From NCBI GenBank assembly GCA_947168885.1, contig CAMVNQ010000002.1, forward strand, positions 62,001 through 126,000: a stretch of DNA of 64,000 bases, given 5' to 3'. Positions 34,720 to 44,328 of this stretch are shown in pieces (position 1 is the first letter of the stretch; each line of letters opens with the position of its first letter). Both the position numbers and the translations under genes were made by a program. This DNA comes from an uncultured Clostridia bacterium. GTDB taxonomy: Bacteria; Bacillota; Clostridia; Oscillospirales; Ruminococcaceae. Under the pieces are notes generated by a model. That model ran no database searches and had not been told where the DNA came from. It saw nothing but the letters and a program-made list of their open reading frames with translations.

Positions 34720-35321
34720 TGGAGCTTGTACGAAACCTTATGGTGATCCTGTTTACGGGAATACTTACTGAAAATTTCATACTCAACAAATTCTACGGTA
34801 TCTGTCCTTTCCTCGGTGTTTCAAAAACCACCGGCGGCGCTGTGGGAATGGGACTTGCCGTTACTGCGGTAATGGTGGGAGCGAGCGCGGTAACGTACCC
34901 GATATATCACTATGTTCTCGTCCCTCTCCACATCGAGTATCTGAAGACTATATGCTTCATACTTGTCATAGCCGCGTTTGTTCAGACGATCGAGATGGTG
35001 ATGAAAAAGCATATACCGCCGCTGTATAAAACACTCGGTGTGTATCTGCCGCTTATTACGACGAATTGCGCGGTGCTCGGCGTTACGATAATCAATATAG
35101 ACAGCGGCTACAGCTTTATTGAAGCCCTGATGAACGCTTTTTCCGGCGGTATAGGATTTCTGCTCGTTATGCTGATATTTTCGGGTGTGCGTGAGCGCAT
35201 AAGCTCCTGTGACGTTCCGAAGGCTCTTGAGGGAACACCGATCACGCTTATTGCCGCGTCTCTGACATCGCTTTCATTCGTAGGTTTCAGCGGTATAGTT
35301 GACGGTATATTCGGAGGATAA
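34719..35321 (+). CDS. rnfA: Rnf complex subunit A
   Basis: 200 aa, six membrane helices, paralogous to RnfE. Conserved Cys positions are in FYGICPFLGVSK and LITTNCAVLGVT. Start overlaps the rnfE stop by one base. Confidence 0.95.
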   Translation: MELVRNLMVILFTGILTENFILNKFYGICPFLGVSKTTGGAVGMGLAVTAVMVGASAVTYPIYHYVLVPLHIEYLKTICFILVIAAFVQTIEMVMKKHIPPLYKTLGVYLPLITTNCAVLGVTIINIDSGYSFIEALMNAFSGGIGFLLVMLIFSGVRERISSCDVPKALEGTPITLIAASLTSLSFVGFSGIVDGIFGG

Positions 35322-35322
35322 A

Positions 35323-36156
35323 ATGGAACAGTATTTATTGCCTATCCTGTTTTTTCTCGTCATAGGTGCAGTAATAGGCATTCTTCTTACCGTCGCTTCA
35401 AAAGTCTTCTATGTAAAGACCGATGAGACAGTCTCGAAAATATCAGAAGCCCTGCCCGGAGCAAACTGCGGCGGCTGCGGATATTCCGGCTGTGACGGCT
35501 ACGCTGCGGCAGTAGCGGCGGGGGAAGCTCCGCCTGACCTCTGCAAACCGGGCGGCGTACAGACTGCAAAGAAGATCGGCGCGATAACGGGGCTTGAAGT
35601 CGGAGACATGGAGCGGGTCGTAGCGTTTGTACGCTGTAACGGGAACTGCGACGCTACCGAGGACAAGTTCACATACATAGGCTCCGGAAGCTGTGCGGCG
35701 ATAGAGCGCTTCTATAACGGCAAGGGAAAGTGCAGGGCAGGCTGTCACGGAATGGGAGACTGCATAAGGGTATGTGAGAACGGCTGTATCACGGTCAGGA
35801 ACGGCGTAGCGGCTGTTGACCCGACAGACTGTATCGGCTGCGGTAAGTGCGTGAAAGCCTGTCCGAACAAACTTATCGTGCTGATAAAGGAAAGCCAGCG
35901 ATACATGGTACGGTGCAGCTCACTCGATACCGGAAAGGAAACCCGTCAGATATGCAAAAACGGCTGCATAGCCTGTGGGCTTTGCAGGAAAAAATGCCCG
36001 TCCGACGCGATAATTATAGAAAACAACCACGCATACATAAATACAGGGAAATGTACGGGCTGCGGGATATGCGAGACCGTGTGTCCTGTTAAATGCATAA
36101 CGTGCATACAGACAGTTGTTTCAATAAAAAAGAACGGAGAGCGAAAAAGTGAATAG
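35323..36156 (+). CDS. rnfB: Rnf complex subunit B (ferredoxin-binding)
   Basis: 277 aa from the ATG at 35323 with GGAGG. An N-terminal membrane helix precedes the Fer4-type domain (ANCGGCGYSGCDGYA). Ferredoxin-like cluster motifs follow: CIGCGKCVKACP, CIACGLCRKKCP and CTGCGICETVCP. It accepts electrons from reduced ferredoxin, such as that used by the bifurcating hydrogenase encoded upstream. Last rnf gene; eight-base overlap with the next gene. Confidence 0.95.
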   Translation: MEQYLLPILFFLVIGAVIGILLTVASKVFYVKTDETVSKISEALPGANCGGCGYSGCDGYAAAVAAGEAPPDLCKPGGVQTAKKIGAITGLEVGDMERVVAFVRCNGNCDATEDKFTYIGSGSCAAIERFYNGKGKCRAGCHGMGDCIRVCENGCITVRNGVAAVDPTDCIGCGKCVKACPNKLIVLIKESQRYMVRCSSLDTGKETRQICKNGCIACGLCRKKCPSDAIIIENNHAYINTGKCTGCGICETVCPVKCITCIQTVVSIKKNGERKSE

Positions 36157-37351
36157 TTTATCGACTTTGCTTAAAACAAAGGCTGACAACATCAAAGCGG
36201 TACTTACCGCGAGATATGAGAGAGATGCGGAAACAGAAGATCCGGGCGCATACAGGGCTCTTCAGGATCATCTTGTGTACAAGAACGCGGGGCGTGTTTC
36301 GGTATTCTCGTTTTTCTCTCTTTTAGCGGGTATTTTCGAGCTTGTTTTCGGTGTAAATTCGGTTCTCTGCGTCACCGGAGCTGTGATACTCATGATCGCA
36401 TCGGTTGTATGCTGTTGGTTGTGTACAAGGACACTTCTGTCACGATCTCCGGATCACAGGCTGTTAAAATTGTTCACAACGGTGTTCTGGCTTTGTTTCA
36501 CAACGGGCGTTCTGTTTGTCTCTGTCTCCGAACAGCAGGCGGAGCTGTTTCCGTACTCTTTCCTCATATATATTGCTGCCGTGTTCTCCGTTCCTGTTGT
36601 GAAGATTTATGAAAGCCTGTTCTTTTCCGCAGTAATGTTCATTTATCCTGTGACCTACGGTGTTATGGGAAATAAGGAATTTATGTTCTTTATCGCCGCA
36701 GCCGCAGTCGCGGTATCGTATATCTGGATCGCCGCAATAGTCCGCTGCTGCTACGCGAATATCCGGATAGGCGAGTACAGGCTCGATATGACGGAAGAAC
36801 GCTGTACACAGATAGCACGCAAGGACACGCTTACGGGACTTCTGAACAAGGCAGGCTTGTCCGCGAAGTTCACAGAGATGACGGAAGCCGGCGGAAATAA
36901 GACTATCTCTGTTGTGCTCATCGACATAGACAACTTTCGCGCGTACAACCATATCTACGGCTACGACGCGAGCGACAGCTGCCTTTACAGAGTGTGCAAC
37001 TGTATAAAGATCGTTGCTAAGCAGTACACCGACCTTGTATCACGTTTCGGCGGAGATGATTTTGTTCTTGTTCTCGAAAATATGAACGAGATCGAGGGGG
37101 TAAAGCTTGCCGAACAGCTCCGACAGAGCGTCGAGACTATGGCACAGCCTTTCGGAGACGGTATTGTTACGGTATCTATCGGTGTGTCCGGCGCAGCTCC
37201 GCTTAAGAGCAAGGAGACGTATTCCACGCTCCTGAACGAAGCGGACGACCAGCTTATAATCGCGAAGAACAGCGGAAGAAACTGCATAGGCTTCAAAGGA
37301 AGAGCGTTCATACATGATGAAAGACGACCCGCTTTCGGCTCGAAAAAGTAA
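36149..37351 (+). CDS. Membrane-bound diguanylate cyclase (GGDEF)
   Basis: 400 aa with a GTG start that overlaps the rnfB stop and has GGAGAG upstream. About six membrane helices (residues ~50-210) precede a GGDEF domain with DTLTGLLNKAGL, IDIDNFRAYND-like metal site (VLIDIDNFRAYN) and active-site signature FGGDDFVLV. All residues needed for c-di-GMP synthesis from two GTP look present. The overlap implies co-translation with the Rnf complex. Confidence 0.9.
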   Translation: MNSLSTLLKTKADNIKAVLTARYERDAETEDPGAYRALQDHLVYKNAGRVSVFSFFSLLAGIFELVFGVNSVLCVTGAVILMIASVVCCWLCTRTLLSRSPDHRLLKLFTTVFWLCFTTGVLFVSVSEQQAELFPYSFLIYIAAVFSVPVVKIYESLFFSAVMFIYPVTYGVMGNKEFMFFIAAAAVAVSYIWIAAIVRCCYANIRIGEYRLDMTEERCTQIARKDTLTGLLNKAGLSAKFTEMTEAGGNKTISVVLIDIDNFRAYNHIYGYDASDSCLYRVCNCIKIVAKQYTDLVSRFGGDDFVLVLENMNEIEGVKLAEQLRQSVETMAQPFGDGIVTVSIGVSGAAPLKSKETYSTLLNEADDQLIIAKNSGRNCIGFKGRAFIHDERRPAFGSKK

Positions 37352-37514
37352 AGGCAATACCGCACAAATAGACGCACGCATCTTGCTTGCATATTATTCC
37401 GTCATCTTGACCAAATTTTCCTTGACTTGCGTCAGCAAGCCTGCGTCAAATTTAGCCAATCTGACGAAAAATCTGACTGCGCAATCTCCGCACGCTCTTT
37501 ATGCGGTATAGCCT
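37352..37514. repeat. 163-bp palindromic (MITE-like) element after the diguanylate cyclase gene
   Basis: Begins directly after the stop codon. Ends are 13-bp inverted repeats, AGGCAATACCGCA (37352-37364) and TGCGGTATAGCCT (37502-37514), with one mismatch. Inner arms 37400-37418 and 37448-37466 are also complementary, and the centre has a CTTGC-GTCA-GCAAG hairpin. It could fold into one long stem on either strand. No T-run, so not a simple terminator. Confidence 0.6.
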
Positions 37515-37574
37515 AAATAGTCATTGTATGGTGAAATACGCGATTATTTTTGTTATTTTTTGTTAAAATACCGA

Positions 37575-37603
37575 TTGCTTTTTTCGTCATTTTTCGGTAT
37601 AAT
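37575..37603 (+). promoter_or_regulatory. glyA promoter
   Basis: TTGCTT (37575-37580), 17 bases, TATAAT (37598-37603). The leader to the ATG at 37662 is ~50 bases and contains a CCCTTAAAAGGG palindrome. Confidence 0.65.
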
Positions 37604-37661
37604 TAATGTAAAGGTCTTGTCCCTTAAAAGGGTATTATATTTATGAAAGTAGGAAATCTCT

Positions 37662-38918
37662 ATGTACAATGATCTTATCGACACAATCGGTTACATTGGA
37701 AAGTCCGACAGCGAGTTAGCGGCTGCTATGTCGGACGAGCTCAAGCGTCAGAAGCGCAACCTTGAGCTTATCGCGAGTGAGAACATCGTTTCTCCCGCTG
37801 TTATGGCTGCTATGGGAAGCGTGCTTACGAACAAGTATGCCGAAGGTTATCCGGGAAAGCGCTACTACGGCGGCTGCGAATATGTTGACGTGGTAGAGTC
37901 TATCGCTATCGAGCGCGCAAAGAAGCTTTTCGGTGCGAATTTTGCAAACGTTCAGCCTCATTCCGGCGCACAGGCAAATACTGCCGTTTATTTCGCTCTT
38001 CTCCAGCCCGGTGATACCGTTCTCGGTATGAGCCTTGCACACGGCGGTCATCTTACACACGGTTCTCCCGTAAATATCTCCGGTAAGTATTATAACTTCG
38101 TTCCTTACGGTCTCAACGAAGAGACAGGAATGCTCGATTACGACGAAGTTGAGAAGCTTGCAAAAGAGAACAACCCCAAGCTTATCGTAGCAGGTGCGAG
38201 CGCATATCCCAGAAAGATAGACTTTGAGAGACTTTCCGCTATCGCAAAGAGCGTAGGCGCTTACTTCATGGTTGATATGGCACATATCGCAGGCCTTGTT
38301 GCAGCAGGCGAGCACCAGTCTCCGGTTCCGTATGCCGACATAGTTACCACAACAACACATAAGACACTCCGCGGCCCGAGAGGCGGTATGATCCTCACGA
38401 ATGACGAGGAGCTCGCAAAGAAGATCAATAAGGCGATTTTCCCCGGTACACAGGGCGGTCCTCTAATGCACGTAATTGCCGCTAAGGCTGTATGCTTCGG
38501 CGAAGCACTTAAGCCCGAGTTCAAGGAATACGGAAAGCAGATCGTAAAGAACGCTTCCGTTCTCGCAAGCTCGCTTCTCGAAAAGGGCTTCGACCTCGTT
38601 TCCGGCGGTACGGACAACCACCTTATGCTCGTTGACCTCCGTCCGTTCAACATTACAGGTAAAGAGCTCGAAACAAAGCTTGACGAAGTTTATATCACAG
38701 TAAACAAGAACGCTATCCCGAACGATCCCCAGAAGCCCGCATTCACGAGCGGAGTTCGTATCGGTACACCCGCAGTAACAACAAGAGGTCTTAAGGAAGA
38801 TGATATGAAGCAGATTGCTGAGTGCATCTACCTTACTGCGAAGGATTTTGACAGCTCGAAGGACAAGATCAGAGAAATGGTCACTGCTATATGCAAGAAA
38901 TATCCGCTTTATGAATGA
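37662..38918 (+). CDS. glyA: Serine hydroxymethyltransferase
   Basis: 418 aa, usual length. It interconverts serine and glycine with transfer of a one-carbon unit to tetrahydrofolate. PLP-enzyme features are [27 protein letters not shown] and the Schiff-base Lys in [16 protein letters not shown]-terminal [13 protein letters not shown]. Followed after 26 bases by prs, so the two supply one-carbon units and PRPP for nucleotide synthesis. Confidence 0.97.
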   Translation: MYNDLIDTIGYIGKSDSELAAAMSDELKRQKRNLELIASENIVSPAVMAAMGSVLTNKYAEGYPGKRYYGGCEYVDVVESIAIERAKKLFGANFANVQPHSGAQANTAVYFALLQPGDTVLGMSLAHGGHLTHGSPVNISGKYYNFVPYGLNEETGMLDYDEVEKLAKENNPKLIVAGASAYPRKIDFERLSAIAKSVGAYFMVDMAHIAGLVAAGEHQSPVPYADIVTTTTHKTLRGPRGGMILTNDEELAKKINKAIFPGTQGGPLMHVIAAKAVCFGEALKPEFKEYGKQIVKNASVLASSLLEKGFDLVSGGTDNHLMLVDLRPFNITGKELETKLDEVYITVNKNAIPNDPQKPAFTSGVRIGTPAVTTRGLKEDDMKQIAECIYLTAKDFDSSKDKIREMVTAICKKYPLYE

Positions 38919-38944
38919 TCGGTCTATCGAATGGAGGTTATAAT

Positions 38945-40108
38945 ATGACTACCAACGCAAGTCAGATCGTACTTAATACTCAGGATTCCGTGGCTCCTAT
39001 CGGAATAATCGCTATGAACGGTGCCAAGGAGCTCGGTGATAAGATCAACAACTACCTTGTGACATGGGCACAGGACAGCGATATTGATGTAGATTCTTAC
39101 CTTATCGAAACAACGTGTCCGCGTTTCTCTTCCGGTGATGCTAAAGGTCTTATAAAGGAATCTATCCGCGGTGATGATATTTATATCATCATTGACACGG
39201 GAAATTACAGCTGTACTTATCCGCTCTTCGGAAAAGAGAACTGTATGTCTCCCGATGATCATTTTCAGGATCTCAAGAGAATAATTCAGGCTATGAGCGG
39301 TAAGGCTCACAGAATAAACGTTATAATGCCGCTTCTTTACGGCGGAAGACAGCACAGAAGAAATTACCGTGAGTCCCTTGACTGTGCGGTCGCTCTTCAG
39401 GAACTCGCTGCTATGCAGGTCGAGAACATCATCTGCTTCGATGCACATGACGCACGTGTCTGCAACGCTATCCCGCTCATCGGCTTCGATAACGTAATGC
39501 CTACATATCAGGTACTCAAGACACTGTTCAGCTCGATAAACGACCTTAACATCACTCCCGATACCTTTGCGGTAGTAAGCCCCGATGAAGGCGCTATGCA
39601 CCGCAATATGTACTATGCGTCCGTTCTGGGCGTTCAGCTCGGTATGTTCTACAAGCGCCGTGACTACTCTAAAGTAGTAAACGGAAGAAACCCGATAGTT
39701 GCGCACGAGTATCTCGGTAACTCCGTTGAGGGCAAGGACATTTTCATCGCAGACGACATCATCTCGTCCGGTGAATCAATGCTTGACGTTGCTAAGGAGC
39801 TCAAGAAGAGAAATGCAAGACGCATCATCGGTTACGCAACATATCCGATCTTCACGAACGGCGTTGATAAGTTCGATGAGGCGGTAAAAGAAGGTATAAT
39901 CGACCACGTTCTCGGTACAAACCTTACATACCGTTCGCCTGAGCTTCTCTCTAAACCCTGGTTCCACGAAGTTGATGTATCGAAGTACATAGCTTATTTC
40001 ATAACTGCTCTCAATCACGACGTTTCTATCAGCAAGATCATCGATCCTCACAGCAAGATCAAGAATCTTCTCAAGAAATACGGCGTTAAGGGCGGAGACA
40101 ATATATAA
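38945..40108 (+). CDS. prs: Ribose-phosphate pyrophosphokinase (PRPP synthetase)
   Basis: 387 aa from the ATG at 38945 with GGAGG. It makes PRPP from ribose 5-phosphate and ATP. Family features are RINVIMPLLYGGRQHRR, VVSPDEGA, and the PRPP loop DDIISSGESMLDVA. It is about 70 residues longer than the common ~315-residue form and its sequence is divergent, a type found in Clostridia. Confidence 0.9.
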   Translation: MTTNASQIVLNTQDSVAPIGIIAMNGAKELGDKINNYLVTWAQDSDIDVDSYLIETTCPRFSSGDAKGLIKESIRGDDIYIIIDTGNYSCTYPLFGKENCMSPDDHFQDLKRIIQAMSGKAHRINVIMPLLYGGRQHRRNYRESLDCAVALQELAAMQVENIICFDAHDARVCNAIPLIGFDNVMPTYQVLKTLFSSINDLNITPDTFAVVSPDEGAMHRNMYYASVLGVQLGMFYKRRDYSKVVNGRNPIVAHEYLGNSVEGKDIFIADDIISSGESMLDVAKELKKRNARRIIGYATYPIFTNGVDKFDEAVKEGIIDHVLGTNLTYRSPELLSKPWFHEVDVSKYIAYFITALNHDVSISKIIDPHSKIKNLLKKYGVKGGDNI

Positions 40109-40111
40109 ACA

Positions 40112-40150
40112 AGTTTTGTGCCGCACATTCCGGTGTGCGGCACAGTTTTA
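40112..40150 (+). terminator. Terminator after prs
   Basis: GTGCCGCACA/TGTGCGGCAC hairpin followed by AGTTTTATAA. Confidence 0.85.
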
Positions 40151-40164
40151 TAAGGAGAAATAAT

Positions 40165-41421
40165 ATGCCGTTAGCAGACAGCATTAGACCCGGAACTCTT
40201 GATGATGTTGTAGGGCAGAAACATATACTCGGTGAAGGAAAGCCGCTTCGCAACATAATCGAGCGCGGCGAGATACCGAATATGATCTTCTACGGCTCTT
40301 CCGGTATAGGTAAGACAACGGTCGCCAATATAATCGCCGATTCTACGGAAATGCAGCTTTACAAGCTCAACGGAACGTCCTGCTCTACTGCGGATATAAA
40401 GGAGATAATCGCTTCCCGCGGAACTTTCGGGTTCGGCAGGGACAAAGGTATCCTGCTTTATCTCGACGAGATACAGTATCTGAACAAAAAGCAGCAGCAG
40501 AGCCTTCTTGAATATATCGAGAACGGTGATATAACGCTTATTGCCTCCACTACCGAAAATCCGTATTTCTATGTTTATAACGCTATACTTTCCCGTTCGA
40601 CGGTGTTTGAATTCAAGCCTGTCGGAAAAGAAGATATTCTTCCTGCGCTGAAAAGAGCGTTCAGAATAGCCTGCGAGCAGAACGAGCTTGACTACACTTT
40701 CTCTGACGAGGCTTTCGAGTATATAGCAATGGGCTGCGGCGGGGACGTAAGAAAAGGCGTGAACACGGTCGAGCTCTGTATTCTCGCGGCAAACAACGGT
40801 AAGATCGACCTTGACCTCGCAAAGCAGCTCACCCAGAAAAGCGCGATGAAATACGACAGGGCAGGAGATCAGCATTACGACATTCTTTCCGCCTTCCAGA
40901 AGTCTATACGCGGTTCGGACGAGAACGCGGCGCTGCATTACCTTGCCCGGCTGATTGCTGCCGGGGATATGGCTTCTATATGCCGGAGACTGCTCGTTAT
41001 CGCTTGTGAGGACGTCGGGCTTGCATACCCGAACGCTATCCCGATAGTCAAAGCCTGTGTTGACAGCGCTTTACAGCTTGGTTTTCCGGAAGCGCGGATA
41101 CCTCTTGCTGATGCTGTCGTACTGCTTGCAACGGCTCCGAAATCCAACAGCGCGTATATGGCGATTAATGAGGCGCTTGCAGATGTTGAGAAGGGGAATA
41201 CCGGCGACTTTCCGCGGCACCTTCAAAATGTTCATCTTGACGGCGAGGGCGCGGCGGTAAAGGGACAGAACTATCTCTATCCCCACGATTATCCGAACCA
41301 TTATGTCGAACAGCAGTACCTGCCGGACGAGATAAAGGACAGGGTGTATTACAAATTCGGTGACAACAAGCTCGAACAGGCGGCTTATGAGTACCGCAAA
41401 AAGATAAAAGGCATAAAGTGA
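40165..41421 (+). CDS. rarA: Replication-associated recombination protein A (RarA/MgsA)
   Basis: 418 aa from the ATG at 40165 (AAGGAG). An AAA+ ATPase related to clamp-loader subunits and acting at stalled forks. It has the N-terminal LADSIRPGTLDDVVGQKHI, Walker A FYGSSGIGKTTVANI, Walker B LLYLDEIQYLNKKQQ and the C-terminal MgsA tetramerisation region (YPHDYPNHYVEQQYLP). It converges with the S1-domain gene without intergenic space. Confidence 0.95.
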   Translation: MPLADSIRPGTLDDVVGQKHILGEGKPLRNIIERGEIPNMIFYGSSGIGKTTVANIIADSTEMQLYKLNGTSCSTADIKEIIASRGTFGFGRDKGILLYLDEIQYLNKKQQQSLLEYIENGDITLIASTTENPYFYVYNAILSRSTVFEFKPVGKEDILPALKRAFRIACEQNELDYTFSDEAFEYIAMGCGGDVRKGVNTVELCILAANNGKIDLDLAKQLTQKSAMKYDRAGDQHYDILSAFQKSIRGSDENAALHYLARLIAAGDMASICRRLLVIACEDVGLAYPNAIPIVKACVDSALQLGFPEARIPLADAVVLLATAPKSNSAYMAINEALADVEKGNTGDFPRHLQNVHLDGEGAAVKGQNYLYPHDYPNHYVEQQYLPDEIKDRVYYKFGDNKLEQAAYEYRKKIKGIK

Positions 41422-42336
41422 TCACCGGACGAACTCGGTATATATGTTCTTGTTTGACCTTTCGGTCGAATATTTCCAGCTTTCAAGGCTGCCCGACGTG
41501 ATGAAATACTCGATTTCGGACGGCTTTTCTTTTTTATCCGCATCGAACGTGTCAACAATAATGAGCTTTATCTTCATCTTATCGGGAATCATTGCTTTTA
41601 TGTAAACGCTCACCTTGCTCCCGACCTTTATGTCCGGACGAAGCTCCGCAAGCCCCGCGAGATTAGGGCGAAGCTCTACAAAAATACCATAGCTTTCGAT
41701 AGAACGGACTATTCCGGTCACAGTCTCTCCGATGCTGTATTTATTGGCGTTTTCCTGCCATGTCCCGAGAAGTTCCTTGTGCGTTAGTGTTATTTTACCG
41801 TCATCTATGCTTTTCACGGCACATAGAATATTCTGCCCGACGACAAATCTGTCGGCAGGGTGGGATATGCGTGATACCGAGATAAGGTCTATCGGTATGA
41901 GCGACGGAATTCCGCAGCCTATATCAACGAACGCGCCGAACTGTTCCATGTGCGTGACTTTTGCCGGGATAATATCTCCGCATTTCAGCAATGAGATGTA
42001 ATTCTTTATACATTCCTCCTGTGCAAGCCGTCTTGAAAGTACGGCGCAGCGATCACCGCATTCGTTCGCTTCAAATCCTGTGATACGGAACTGTACCGGC
42101 TTATTCACGCGTGAAATAAGCGCAATATCACGGGTCGATCCGTCGTCAATTCCGACAGCGCCCTCACATCTCGGAATACGTCCTCTGAAGCTTCCGAAAT
42201 CAACGATAAGATCATGTTCGTTCGTGCATAACACACACAAAGCTTCTGCAATAATGTTTTTTTCTGTATATTCCTCTGCCTCGGCTATGCTTGCGGGGCA
42301 TTTATCAAGTTCTCCTTCGGGAAAATACCTGTTCAT
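41422..42336 (-). CDS. S1 RNA-binding domain protein
   Basis: 304 aa. Two S1/OB-fold domains are visible: ~residues 115-190 (GDIIPAKVTHMEQFGAFVDIGCGIPSLIP) and ~200-265 (GETVTGIVRSIESYGIFVELRPNLAGLAEL). The N-terminal ~110 residues look like a third, divergent S1-like unit (VDFGSFRGRIPR). The arrangement resembles short ribosomal-protein-S1-like proteins of Firmicutes that bind RNA; the target is unknown. Start ATG has AAAGGAA. Confidence 0.87.
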   Translation of the reverse strand: MNRYFPEGELDKCPASIAEAEEYTEKNIIAEALCVLCTNEHDLIVDFGSFRGRIPRCEGAVGIDDGSTRDIALISRVNKPVQFRITGFEANECGDRCAVLSRRLAQEECIKNYISLLKCGDIIPAKVTHMEQFGAFVDIGCGIPSLIPIDLISVSRISHPADRFVVGQNILCAVKSIDDGKITLTHKELLGTWQENANKYSIGETVTGIVRSIESYGIFVELRPNLAGLAELRPDIKVGSKVSVYIKAMIPDKMKIKLIIVDTFDADKKEKPSEIEYFITSGSLESWKYSTERSNKNIYTEFVR

Positions 42337-42411
42337 GGTTTATACCGTTCCTTTCCTTTGAAAAAAGTCTTTCTGTCAATACTATGAGGAAAGGCGGTAT
42401 TATATGACAAT

Positions 42412-42449
42412 ATAAAGAAAACAGACCGACAGCGCTTTCTATCGGTCTG
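42412..42449 (-). terminator. Terminator of the esterase lipoprotein gene
   Basis: On the minus strand CAGACCGA/TCGGTCTG closes an ~11-base loop and is followed by GTTTTCTTT. Confidence 0.75.
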
Positions 42450-42478
42450 TTGCTTTATTTCTGTCTGATATAGTCTGT

Positions 42479-43699
42479 TTATTGTTCCTGCATAAGCTGT
42501 CTTATATGATCGACAAGCTCATTCGCAGCGATCCCGTGTGTCTTTTCCGACGGGTGCCAGTCGGCAGCAACACCGTTTTTGCCGATATCCTGCGGGGTGA
42601 AGTGTAATGTTGAGATATTGGTGTCTCCGGTCTCAGACGAGTACCGCTCTGCGGCATCCTGTATGCAGGAATAAAGACTATCGCCCATAATACCCAGTGA
42701 ACAGATGATATGCGCGGCGGGATTGTCTTTTCTGACCATCTTCAGGAACTCCGCATATTGTGCGGTGAATTCATCTTTTTTCTCCTGATCGCCCTTTATG
42801 TAGCTGTCATCGTTTGTTCCGAGATTGATAACTATATAATCCGGTACAAATCGCGTGAAATCCCAAGGATCATCTATCGCACAGAAACTCTTCGCGCTCG
42901 AAGTATTGGCGAACTGCTCATATAAAGAGGGAACAAGCTGGTAGGTGTTTTTCTTGCCGCTTGTATATCCGGAGATGATGCCGTGACCGCTGAAACTTTC
43001 CATACTGTAGTCTGCGTCAAGCATTTCCGCTGTCTTGTAAGCATACGATTTTGTGGCATCTTCTGTCGTTGTTGAGAAGTGATGTTCTTTTACTTCGTCA
43101 TCGACACCGTAAGCACAGGTGATAGAGTCGCCTATGAACTCGATCTTCATGTCCTTTTCGGGGGTCGGTAAAACGCCGCCTTCCGAGTTCACGGTGATGT
43201 TTTTTATACCGAACGCAGAGTTTCCGGCTTCCGAAAGCTTTATCACCTTTACGGTGACGTCCTCCGCCGTTTCTGACGAGAATATATCGTATGTCTTTTC
43301 CTCTTTGTCCACCATTTCATCAAGCGTGCGTTTACCGTTGATATAAACGGCAAATCTCGCCTGTGAGTTCACGTCGCCATATACCGTGCTGTCACCGACA
43401 ATATCTATCGAAGCCTTTGTTCCTCTGAATGTGAACTCTATACCGCTTGCCGAGTGTGCAAGCCAGAGCGTGTTATTTTCGTACTTCGATCTTCCGATAA
43501 GCTTTACGATCGTTTCATCGGGAGAAACTGTTTTTTCGGTAATGAGCAGGGGCTCCGGAACTGTCGTTTCAGATGCCTCTGCGATTGTTGTTGTATCGGG
43601 CTTTGTCTGCGCAGCAGTGCCGTTTCCGCAGGATGTGAGCATCGCAGCGGAAAGAATAAGGGAAACTGTTGTAAAGATAAGATTTTTCGTTATATTCAT
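42479..43699 (-). CDS. SGNH-hydrolase lipoprotein, CE2-type acetyl esterase
   Basis: 406 aa from the ATG at 43699 (GAAAGGATA upstream). A signal peptide ends in the lipobox MLTSC, so it is an extracellular lipoprotein, followed by a Thr-rich linker. Residues ~75-190 are a beta-rich jelly-roll-like domain; the SGNH catalytic domain follows with IEFIGDSITCAYG (Ser nucleophile), INLGTNDDSY and DWHPSEKTHGIA (His). This two-domain order is that of carbohydrate esterase family 2, which deacetylates hemicellulose sugars. Fits fibre degradation. Confidence 0.88.
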   Translation of the reverse strand: MNITKNLIFTTVSLILSAAMLTSCGNGTAAQTKPDTTTIAEASETTVPEPLLITEKTVSPDETIVKLIGRSKYENNTLWLAHSASGIEFTFRGTKASIDIVGDSTVYGDVNSQARFAVYINGKRTLDEMVDKEEKTYDIFSSETAEDVTVKVIKLSEAGNSAFGIKNITVNSEGGVLPTPEKDMKIEFIGDSITCAYGVDDEVKEHHFSTTTEDATKSYAYKTAEMLDADYSMESFSGHGIISGYTSGKKNTYQLVPSLYEQFANTSSAKSFCAIDDPWDFTRFVPDYIVINLGTNDDSYIKGDQEKKDEFTAQYAEFLKMVRKDNPAAHIICSLGIMGDSLYSCIQDAAERYSSETGDTNISTLHFTPQDIGKNGVAADWHPSEKTHGIAANELVDHIRQLMQEQ

Positions 43700-43721
43700 A
43701 AATATCCTTTCTGTAGTGTGT

Positions 43722-44324
43722 TTATCCGATAAAACCCGCATTATCTATTCTTTGTCCTGCCATAAATTCAGGCTTTTCGAGCAGTCCCGCACGTTCTTCG
43801 ATCATACGGAAAGGAGTCATATCGGGATGCCTTATTGTTGTCTTTGACGGAAACAGAAAATCAAAAGTCTTTATACCGTCCTTACAGTAAACGGTGACAT
43901 TGTAGCCTTTTACTTTGGTCGCGCCGTTGATCTCCTTGTATTCCACGTTCAGTACATTTGCGTAATAGATGTCGGAGCGGAAGTTCTTCTTCGGACAGGT
44001 TATAAGAATCTTTTCCTCGTTTGCGTTATAATTGTACAGGTCTCCCGAAAGTATGATACGGACACCGCCGATCATAAACAGCGGATACGCAATTAGCGAA
44101 ACGAGCTTAAGTGCGTCAAAAACAATGGAATATACAATGCTCGCGAGATTAAGTGAGACCACGATATCCAATGCCCATATCCCAATGAAGATCAAAGTGC
44201 AAACAGCTATATAAACAGCTATATAAGCATTCTGATGCTTTTTCCTGCACCAGAAAATTCCTTTTTTGGAATACTTGAAACGATCTTCAACAGCACTGTA
44301 TGATGTAGTGTAATTGGAGTGCAT
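43722..44324 (-). CDS. Two-TM membrane protein, paralogue A, unknown
   Basis: 200 aa from the ATG at 44324, with AAGGTGAT just upstream. The N-terminal segment VEDRFKYSKKGIFWC is followed by two membrane helices (~40-60 and ~68-95) and a beta-rich cytoplasmic domain reminiscent of bacterial PH domains (YYANVLNVEYKEINGATKVKGYNVTVYC). It ends TPFRMIEERAGLLEKPEF. It is clearly related to the product of the next gene, so the pair is a tandem duplication. Function not known. Confidence 0.75.
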   Translation of the reverse strand: MHSNYTTSYSAVEDRFKYSKKGIFWCRKKHQNAYIAVYIAVCTLIFIGIWALDIVVSLNLASIVYSIVFDALKLVSLIAYPLFMIGGVRIILSGDLYNYNANEEKILITCPKKNFRSDIYYANVLNVEYKEINGATKVKGYNVTVYCKDGIKTFDFLFPSKTTIRHPDMTPFRMIEERAGLLEKPEFMAGQRIDNAGFIG

Positions 44325-44328
44325 ATCA

